DNA from: Kiloniellaceae bacterium
Lineage (GTDB): Bacteria; Pseudomonadota; Alphaproteobacteria; Kiloniellales; Kiloniellaceae
Reading direction: 5' to 3'
Assembly: GCA_028280915.1 (NCBI GenBank)
Contig: JANQKX010000595.1
Span: 1-11,574, forward strand
Length of the DNA stretch: 11,574 nucleotides
Positions within the stretch are counted from its first letter, which is position 1. Every line of letters begins with the position of its first letter. The position numbers were made by a program, and so were the translations under genes. A model generated the notes under the pieces. The model was given only the letters and a program-made list of their open reading frames with translations, did not search any database and was not told where the DNA came from. This document shows positions 6,717-11,574 of the stretch, one piece after another.

Positions 6717-6799
6717 CGCTCTAAATCTTTTAAGGTTTAGAGCGGTTCTCAGGCCAATTGGATCGTAATACGATGCCAATTGATCTGAATTCCGCTCTA
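6717..6799. repeat. Composite palindromic intergenic element with competing stems
   Basis: Three related arms are present: CGCTCTAAA (6717-6725), TTTAGAGCGG (6736-6745) and CCGCTCTA (6792-6799). Arms 1 and 2 form a 9-bp stem, extended inward by a T-G wobble and C-G, T-A, T-A pairs. Arms 2 and 3 instead close a longer imperfect hairpin (6738-6799). Its inner stem pairs CAATTGG (6755-6761) with CCAATTG (6776-6782) and ATCGT (6762-6766) with ACGAT (6770-6774), with one bulged G and an AAT loop. The two structures are mutually exclusive because they share arm 2. The TAG stop of the hydrolase lies inside arm 3. Such elements are typical of dispersed palindromic repeats in alphaproteobacterial intergenic regions; copy number cannot be seen here. 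Confidence 0.65.
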
Positions 6800-7597
6800 G
6801 GCGTTTTCTTGCAAAAAGGGCACCAGGACACGGTGCAAGGCGTCGGGGTCCTCCGCCAAGGCCATGTGGCGGAGACCGGCCAGGATCTCGCAGCGCGCGC
6901 CGGGGATCAGCTCGGCCATGCGCCGGGACATCTCGGGCGAATTGCCATAATCCTCCTCGCCGGTGACGACCAAGGTGGGGCAGGCAATGTCCGCAATGGC
7001 CGTGGCCAAGGGCGCGTCGGCCTCGGCCAGGAGGCGGTAGACCGCCGGGTAGACCGTGGGATCATTGGCCTCGATCCAGGCCTTGACCCGCGCCAGGACA
7101 TCGGGATGCCGGCTGGCGAAGTCCGTGCTGAACCAGCGGGTGAGGGCGGCGTCCACCGTGCTTTGGGGGCCGCCGACGGCGGCCTGTTCCACCCGCTTCA
7201 GCACGGCGGCCCGCTGCTCGGGCGTGCGGTCGTGGGCCGCGTTCAGAATGGCCAGCGCCGAGACTTTTTCCGGATGGGCCAGGGTGAAGGCCTGCACGAT
7301 CAGGCCGCCCAGGGAGAAGCCCACCAGGGCGGCTTTTTGCATGTCCAAGTCCGCCAGGAGGCTGGCCAGCTGATCCACCATCTGGGCCATGGCATAGGGA
7401 CCGGCCGGCTTGGGGCTTTCCCCATGGCCCAGGAGATCGTAGCGCGCTACGCGAAAGTCGCGCGTCAAGGTCTCCCATTGCCAATCCCACATGCGATGGT
7501 TCATGCCCAGGCCGTGCACCAGCACCACGGGCCGGCCGGTGCCGGCCGCCTGGCAGAGGGTTCCGCTTAGCTTTTGGGTTTGGGGCTGGTCGCTCAT
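6797..7597 (-). CDS. Alpha/beta hydrolase (3-oxoadipate enol-lactonase-like)
   Basis: A 266-residue cytoplasmic hydrolase of the alpha/beta fold, with the length and layout of PcaD-like enol-lactone hydrolases and related esterases. LVHGLG (residues 26-31) forms the oxyanion-hole loop. GFSLG (93-97) carries the nucleophile Ser95. Asp216 in GEEDYGNSP is the likely acid and His244 in GLRHMALAEDP the catalytic base. A small helical cap lies between about residues 120 and 190. The start codon overlaps the stop of the upstream monooxygenase in an ATGA arrangement with no strong ribosome binding site, so translation is probably coupled. Context suggests it cleaves an ester or lactone made by that oxygenase. 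Assignment to true PcaD activity is not justified, since no other protocatechuate-pathway genes are seen. The stop codon lies within a palindromic repeat. Confidence 0.9.
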   Translation of the reverse strand: MSDQPQTQKLSGTLCQAAGTGRPVVLVHGLGMNHRMWDWQWETLTRDFRVARYDLLGHGESPKPAGPYAMAQMVDQLASLLADLDMQKAALVGFSLGGLIVQAFTLAHPEKVSALAILNAAHDRTPEQRAAVLKRVEQAAVGGPQSTVDAALTRWFSTDFASRHPDVLARVKAWIEANDPTVYPAVYRLLAEADAPLATAIADIACPTLVVTGEEDYGNSPEMSRRMAELIPGARCEILAGLRHMALAEDPDALHRVLVPFLQENA

Positions 7598-8661
7598 TCC
7601 GCGGCGGCGGTGTCGCCGGCGGCTTCCGCGAAGGCAGGCACCACCTTGTCGCAGAACAGCTGCAGGGACTTTTTCTGCTGCTCCAGGGGCAGACCGTAGC
7701 TGGCGTTATAGCAGAAGTAGTCCACGCCCAAGGCCTCGTAGGGCTTCAGCTTTTCGATCACCTGCTCGGGCGAGCCCAGGATCAGGTGCGCCAGCAGGTG
7801 GTCCGGCGTGTACTCTCCCTGGTTGGTGAGCAGGGCCGGGTCCGGGTCCTGGGGGAAGCCGTCGATCACGGGCGCCAGCTGCTTGAACAGGTTTTCGAAC
7901 TGCTGGCCCTGGCGAATGATGGCGTTGGTGAAGATCTCCGATTCCTTGGGGTCCTCGAACACGCCGGTGTGGCGCATGGTCATGAAGCGGGGCCGCTTGA
8001 CGCCGGGGTTGGCGGCCAGGGCGTCCTCGAAATGCCCCATATACTTTTCCACCTCGTCAAATGGCCGGGTCAGCGCCCAGGTCATGATGTTGTAGCCTTC
8101 CTTGACCGCCGCGTTGAAGGTACCCGGGTCCCGTGCCGCCACCCAGATGGGGGGATGGGGCTGCTGCAGGGGCTTGGGGCAGGAGGTGGCGCTGGGGAAG
8201 GACCAGTATTCGCCCTGATGCTCGTAGTCGCCTTGCCAGAGGGCCTTCAGCGCCGGCAGCATCTCCAGCATCATGGGCACGCCCTTGTTTTGGTGCATGC
8301 CGCCGGCCATGCGGTCGAATTCCCGCTGATAGGCGCCCTTGCCGATGCCGAATTCCAAGCGGCCGTTGGACAGCACGTCGAAAAAGGCCGCCTCGCCGGC
8401 CAGTTTGATGGGGTGCCAATAAGGCGCCACCACCACCGCCGGGCCCAAGCGGATGCGCGAGGTCTTGGCGGCCAGATACGCCAGCTTCTGGAAGGGGGCC
8501 GGCGCGATGGTCATCTCGATGGCGTGGTGTTCCGCCGCCCAGGCGATCTCGAAGCCGCCTTCTTCGGCCATTTGCACCATTTCGACCACGTGATCGAAAA
8601 CCTCGCGCGTGTCCATGGACGGGTCCATGCGCTCCAAATTGATGACCAGATTGAATTTCAT
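7594..8661 (-). CDS. Luciferase-like (LLM class) flavin-dependent monooxygenase
   Basis: A 355-residue bacterial luciferase-family enzyme with a TIM-barrel fold, expected to use reduced FMN and oxygen to hydroxylate or oxidatively cleave an organic substrate. Visible hallmarks are GFEIAWAAEHH (residues 36-46), RLGPAVVVAPYWHPIKLAGE (71-90), DVLSNGRLEFGIGKG (95-109) and PPIWVAARDP (170-179). The start is put at 8661 because GAGGG lies about 7 bp upstream and MKFNLVINLE is a typical first beta strand; an upstream in-frame ATG at 8691 would add ten unlikely residues. The stop overlaps the hydrolase start by 4 bp, so the two form an operon. A divergent LysR regulator sits 111 bp away and probably controls it. 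A flavin reductase partner is not encoded in this window. The substrate is unknown. Confidence 0.92.
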   Translation of the reverse strand: MKFNLVINLERMDPSMDTREVFDHVVEMVQMAEEGGFEIAWAAEHHAIEMTIAPAPFQKLAYLAAKTSRIRLGPAVVVAPYWHPIKLAGEAAFFDVLSNGRLEFGIGKGAYQREFDRMAGGMHQNKGVPMMLEMLPALKALWQGDYEHQGEYWSFPSATSCPKPLQQPHPPIWVAARDPGTFNAAVKEGYNIMTWALTRPFDEVEKYMGHFEDALAANPGVKRPRFMTMRHTGVFEDPKESEIFTNAIIRQGQQFENLFKQLAPVIDGFPQDPDPALLTNQGEYTPDHLLAHLILGSPEQVIEKLKPYEALGVDYFCYNASYGLPLEQQKKSLQLFCDKVVPAFAEAAGDTAAAE

Positions 8662-8737
8662 GGGACAGCCCTCGCCAAAGTCATGCCGCAAACCGCGATC
8701 ACGCTAAACAAAACCCCTTTTTCGCCAGCGCGTAAAC

Positions 8738-8765
8738 TTGAAAAAATCGCCGGTTCGCGTAACAT
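8738..8765 (+). promoter_or_regulatory. Candidate promoter of the LysR gene in the divergent intergenic region
   Basis: TTGAAA (8738-8743) and TAACAT (8760-8765) are separated by 16 bp and match the sigma-70 boxes at 5 and 4 of 6 positions. Transcription would begin about at the ATG (8773), implying a leaderless or nearly leaderless message; no ribosome binding site is visible before that ATG. CGCGTAA occurs twice (8729-8735 and 8756-8762) and could be regulator half-sites. No clear promoter toward the monooxygenase was found. Confidence 0.3.
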
Positions 8766-8772
8766 TTCGGTC

Positions 8773-9711
8773 ATGCGAAACTTGAGACGGCGCTTGCCCC
8801 CGATCAACAGCCTGGTGGTCTTCGAGGCCGCCGCCCGCCACCTGAGCTTCAAGCGGGCCGGGCAGGAGCTGAATGTCACCCGCGAGGCGGTGAGCCGGCA
8901 AATGCGGGCCCTCGAGCACTATCTGGGCGTTTCCCTGTTTGACCGGCTGCACCGGGCCCTGGCTCTGACCGAGGCCGGCGCGCGCTTTTTTGACGTGGTG
9001 GCCGGCAGTTTGGAGTCCATCGCCATGGCGGCGGAGGATTTGAGGCCGCCCGGCGCGCCGGACCGCCTGGTTATCTCCGCCACGGTGGCGCTCAGTTCCT
9101 ATTGGCTGACGCCGCGTCTGCCGAGATTCCGCGCCTTGCACCCGGAAACGGAGATACGGGTGACCGTGTCCGATACTCCCTTGGACATGGCGGCCAACGG
9201 CCTGGACGTGGGTCTGCGCTATGGGGACGGGCGCTGGCCGGGCTTGAAGGCGGTGCACCTTTTCGACGTGGCCTCCTTTCCGGTTTGCTCGCCGGGCTAC
9301 TTTGAGCAGCACCCCCACTTGCAAGAGCCCGAGGCCCTGGTGGGCCACACCCTGCTCAATCTGGACGGCATCGCCCATGAGATCGAGGACTGGGCCTGGT
9401 GGCTGAAAGCCTCGGGCGTGCCCCGGCCCAAAGGCCTGCAGATCCTGGGCTTCGACCACTACGCCAATGTCATCCAAGCCGCCCTGGACGGCCAAGGGGT
9501 GGCTCTGGGCTACAGCGGTATCGTGGACGAACTCCTGGCCCGGGGCAGTCTGATCCGGCCCATGGAAACCGCCCACTCCAAGGGCCTGGCGGTCTATCTG
9601 GTCACCCCGCAAAACAAGGCTGACGGCGCGTCCCTATCGGCGCCCGCCAAGGCCTTCGCCGGCTGGGTGGTGGCCGAAGTGGCGGCCGACGGACCGCCCG
9701 CGGCCCGTTAG
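8773..9711 (+). CDS. LysR-family transcriptional regulator (GcvA-like)
   Basis: A 312-residue DNA-binding regulator. Residues 9-67 are the winged helix-turn-helix: LPPINSLVVFEAAARHLSFKRAG, then QELNVTREAVSRQMRALE and the LFDR...LTEAG wing. The effector-binding domain covers about residues 97-300 and includes the GcvA-subgroup signature LDVGLRYGDGRWPGL. The ATG at 8773 begins exactly where the family begins. The frame stays open back to 7786 on the strand opposite the monooxygenase, but that extension is a GC-rich shadow. The gene is divergent from the monooxygenase-hydrolase pair, the classic arrangement in which a LysR protein controls the neighbouring operon and itself. The effector is unknown. 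Despite the GcvA-like label, nothing here concerns glycine cleavage. Confidence 0.94.
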   Translation: MRNLRRRLPPINSLVVFEAAARHLSFKRAGQELNVTREAVSRQMRALEHYLGVSLFDRLHRALALTEAGARFFDVVAGSLESIAMAAEDLRPPGAPDRLVISATVALSSYWLTPRLPRFRALHPETEIRVTVSDTPLDMAANGLDVGLRYGDGRWPGLKAVHLFDVASFPVCSPGYFEQHPHLQEPEALVGHTLLNLDGIAHEIEDWAWWLKASGVPRPKGLQILGFDHYANVIQAALDGQGVALGYSGIVDELLARGSLIRPMETAHSKGLAVYLVTPQNKADGASLSAPAKAFAGWVVAEVAADGPPAAR

Positions 9712-9830
9712 GCTTGACGGGGCTTGAAAGGACACATGTCTTTAGGGATTTCGCCTTCGCACGTTGATCCGCGGGCGATCGGTTGCTAAGAAACCCCTCT
9801 GACTGAAGACCGGGAAAAGGTTGCGCCGCC

Positions 9831-10379
9831 ATGCTCGAGATCTGGCTCTCATTCGGCTACATTTTGTTGGTCGTCGTCGTCGTTTTTTCTTTCCTGGTAT
9901 GGCGGGCCGGCAGCACCCTGGTGGCGGTCCTCGTCCTGGTGGTGGGAATTCCCCTCTGGTTCGGCTGGGAATTCGCGCGGCCCACCTGGACCACGGGCAT
10001 CGTCAGCGGGACCGAGGTGCGGCGTAGCGACGCGGGCGCCGGGCAGCAGGTTCGGGACATCCAATACATCTACATGCGCAACCAGGCCGATGCGGGCCTG
10101 GAGCTGGAAAACGAAGACACCTGGTGGTGGTTCAAGCGCAACAGCGAACGTGTCTTCAACAACGCCAAAACCGCCGAGGATCGCAAAACGGAAGTCACCG
10201 TGCTGTGGAACCGCTGGCGCTCCCAACTGTTTTCCTGGCACCCCAACGTGATCGCCCTGCGGGATGCGGGCTATTGGCCCTTTTGGTCCCTGCGGGTGCT
10301 GGGATTTTATGGACTCTCGATAGTGCTTTGGTTCGGCTTTTTCTGGTCGGCTATCTGGCTCTACCGCCGCACCGAGTGA
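9831..10379 (+). CDS. DUF1523-like membrane protein
   Basis: A 182-residue protein with two adjacent hydrophobic segments at the N-terminus (about residues 7-24 and 27-45), a polar domain of about 105 residues, and a C-terminal hydrophobic segment (about 154-177) ending YRRTE. The polar domain contains GTEVRRSD, RDIQYIYMRN, ENEDTWWWFKRNSE and VLWNRWRSQLFSWHPNVIAL. This order matches my recollection of DUF1523, an uncharacterised family common in alphaproteobacteria. The polar domain probably faces the periplasm, though topology is inferred. An AAAAGG about 11 bp before the ATG is a weak ribosome binding site. The gap to the LysR gene is 119 bp, so it is probably transcribed separately. It converges on the oxidoreductase gene. 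Function is unknown. Confidence 0.82.
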   Translation: MLEIWLSFGYILLVVVVVFSFLVWRAGSTLVAVLVLVVGIPLWFGWEFARPTWTTGIVSGTEVRRSDAGAGQQVRDIQYIYMRNQADAGLELENEDTWWWFKRNSERVFNNAKTAEDRKTEVTVLWNRWRSQLFSWHPNVIALRDAGYWPFWSLRVLGFYGLSIVLWFGFFWSAIWLYRRTE

Positions 10380-10389
10380 TCTTCCGCCG

Positions 10390-10440
10390 CTCCTAAAATC
10401 AGGAGTCACTCTGTAGCTGGAAAGATGCCGCTTTCCAAGC
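10390..10440. other. Two hairpins between convergent genes, possible bidirectional terminator region
   Basis: CTCCT (10390-10394) pairs with AGGAG (10401-10405). GGAAAG (10419-10424) pairs with CTTTCC (10431-10436), and that stem extends through GCT and AGC with one bulged A. They lie between the stops of two convergent genes, where terminators are expected. Neither is followed by a T-run on either strand, so intrinsic termination is only possible, not shown. Confidence 0.35.
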
Positions 10441-10461
10441 GGGCAAGGGCCCGTGCGGGGC

Positions 10462-11574
10462 TCATAGGATCAAGTCAGCGGCTTTTTCAGCGATCATGAT
10501 GGTGGGCGCGTTGGTATTGCCGCTGATCAGGCGCGGCATGATCGAGGCGTCGGCCACCCTGAGGCCGTCCACGCCGTTCAGGCGCAATTGGGGATCGACC
10601 ACGGCTTGGGGGTCGCTGCCCATGCGACAGGTCCCCACCGGGTGGTAGAGGGTGGCGCCGGTGGCTCGGGCATAAGCCAGAAGGGCGGCATCGTCCTCAG
10701 CGCCGGGGCCGGGGGCGATTTCCCGTACCACGTGGGGCGCCATGACCGGGCTGGCCATGAGCTGGCGCGCCAGGCGCATGCCGGTCAGATGCACCTGGCA
10801 GTCCATGTCCTGGCTCAGGAAGTTGGGCTGGATGTGGGGCGGTGCGCGATAATCCGGGCTGGCGGCGTGGATATGGCCACGGCTTTCCGGCCGCAGCTGG
10901 CAAGGCCCGATGGTCAGCCCGGGAAAGGCGTCGAAGACCCGCTTTTGGGAATCCTTAAAGGTGGCATGGGCGATATGATACTGAATGTCCGCTTCGTCCA
11001 GGTCCGGGTGGGACTTAACGAAGCCGCCCAGAATACCGGCTGGCAGGGTCAAGGCGCCCTCGCCCTTCAGGAAATAGCGCCAGGCCTCCCGCAGCAGGGG
11101 CAGGCCCTTGGTGAGGCGGTTCAGGCTTTCCGCGCCCGTGATTTCCCAGGTCAGCCGGGAAATGTAGTGGTCCTGCAGGTTTTCCCCTACCGCCGGGAGG
11201 TGATGGCGGACCTCAAGCCCCAGGGCCTGCAGCCGGGCGCCGTCGCCGATCCCCGAGAGTTCCAAAAGCTGGGGCGACTGCACCGCGCCGGCGCAGAGGA
11301 TAACGTCACGCCGGGCGGTGACCTTGCTCTCTCCGGCCGCACTTTCCCCCGCCGGGCCGTCAAAGAGGACCCCCGTGGCGCGACCGTTTTCGAGCGTGAC
11401 CCGCTTGGCGAAGGCACCGGTCAGGATGCGCAGGTTCTTGCGGCTCTGGCGGATGGGATCAATGTAGGCCCGGCGCACGCTGAAACGCCGTCCGTTTTGT
11501 TGCGTGACCTGGTAATAGCCAAAGCCCGCTTGCTGCGCCCCGTTGAAGTCGTGATCCGTGGCATACCCGAGGCC
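10462..11574 (-). CDS. GMC-family FAD-dependent oxidoreductase, choline dehydrogenase-like (N-terminus outside window)
   Basis: The frame runs from the window edge to the TGA at 10462-10464, giving the last 370 residues. Members are about 530-560 long, so roughly 160-190 residues including the FAD-binding GxGxxG are missing. The internal GTG at 11478 is not the start, because [17 protein letters not shown] and the rest of the family sequence continue upstream of it. Other hallmarks are GMC signature 2, [15 protein letters not shown] (fragment residues 96-110), GENLQDH (130-136), [10 protein letters not shown] (310-319, catalytic His311) and [19 protein letters not shown] (351-369, likely catalytic Asn355). 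The family oxidises alcohols to aldehydes or ketones with FAD. The C-terminal sequence is BetA/AlkJ-like, but these enzymes have many substrates, so choline specificity is not claimed. No betaine genes are adjacent. Confidence 0.93.
   Translation of the reverse strand, partial: GLGYATDHDFNGAQQAGFGYYQVTQQNGRRFSVRRAYIDPIRQSRKNLRILTGAFAKRVTLENGRATGVLFDGPAGESAAGESKVTARRDVILCAGAVQSPQLLELSGIGDGARLQALGLEVRHHLPAVGENLQDHYISRLTWEITGAESLNRLTKGLPLLREAWRYFLKGEGALTLPAGILGGFVKSHPDLDEADIQYHIAHATFKDSQKRVFDAFPGLTIGPCQLRPESRGHIHAASPDYRAPPHIQPNFLSQDMDCQVHLTGMRLARQLMASPVMAPHVVREIAPGPGAEDDAALLAYARATGATLYHPVGTCRMGSDPQAVVDPQLRLNGVDGLRVADASIMPRLISGNTNAPTIMIAEKAADLIL

Noticed and set aside
7786..8772. Long open frame upstream of and continuous with the LysR gene
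   Set aside because: It lies opposite the monooxygenase gene, its residues resemble no domain, and the LysR family begins at 8773.
9725..9745. Imperfect inverted repeat around ACATGT after the LysR gene as a terminator
   Set aside because: The stem is short with a bulge and there is no T-run after it.
10462..11478. GTG at 11478 as the true start of the GMC oxidoreductase
   Set aside because: Recognisable family sequence continues upstream in frame to the window edge, so the gene is cut by the window rather than starting there.

Overview
The window looks like a piece of chromosome from a high-GC alphaproteobacterium, possibly Rhodospirillales-like. The grounds are GC-rich coding with G/C-biased third positions, an AT-hook tail like that of many alphaproteobacterial DUF4167 proteins, a DUF1523-type membrane protein, and a GcvA-type LysR regulator. 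The taxonomic call is inference. No rRNA, tRNA, CRISPR array, transposase or phage gene was seen.

Layout. (1) Positions 1-438 hold the 3' end of a disordered protein with two AT-hooks. (2) Positions 439-847 are a gene-free leader with a perfect hairpin and a 16-bp tandem repeat that could be an operator. (3) Positions 848-4669 hold a complete four-gene polyamine-type ABC importer: binding protein, two permeases and ATPase, with tight spacing or overlap. (4) Positions 4735-5355 (minus) encode a 206-residue membrane protein in DNA clearly richer in A+T than its surroundings. (5) Positions 5513-6613 (minus) encode a methyltransferase with the motifs of the SABATH carboxyl-methyltransferase family, best known from plants. 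(6) Positions 6688-6799 hold three palindromic structures, two of which compete for the same arm. (7) Positions 6797-8661 (minus) hold an alpha/beta hydrolase and a luciferase-like flavin monooxygenase whose genes overlap by 4 bp, facing a divergent LysR regulator at 8773-9711. (8) Positions 9831-10379 encode a DUF1523-type membrane protein. (9) Positions 10462-11574 (minus) hold the C-terminal two thirds of a GMC-family FAD oxidoreductase that runs off the window.

How they fit. The importer conserves the acidic and aromatic residues that bind polyamine in E. coli PotD, so putrescine/spermidine-type uptake is the best reading. The monooxygenase-hydrolase pair with its divergent regulator reads as a small inducible catabolic module (oxygenation, then ester or lactone hydrolysis). 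Its substrate cannot be told from sequence. The SABATH-like methyltransferase is the most unusual gene here. It lies on the same strand, downstream of the hydrolase and separated by the palindromic region, which raises a speculative methyl-ester-making / ester-cleaving pairing. No clear multi-gene defence or mobile system is visible.
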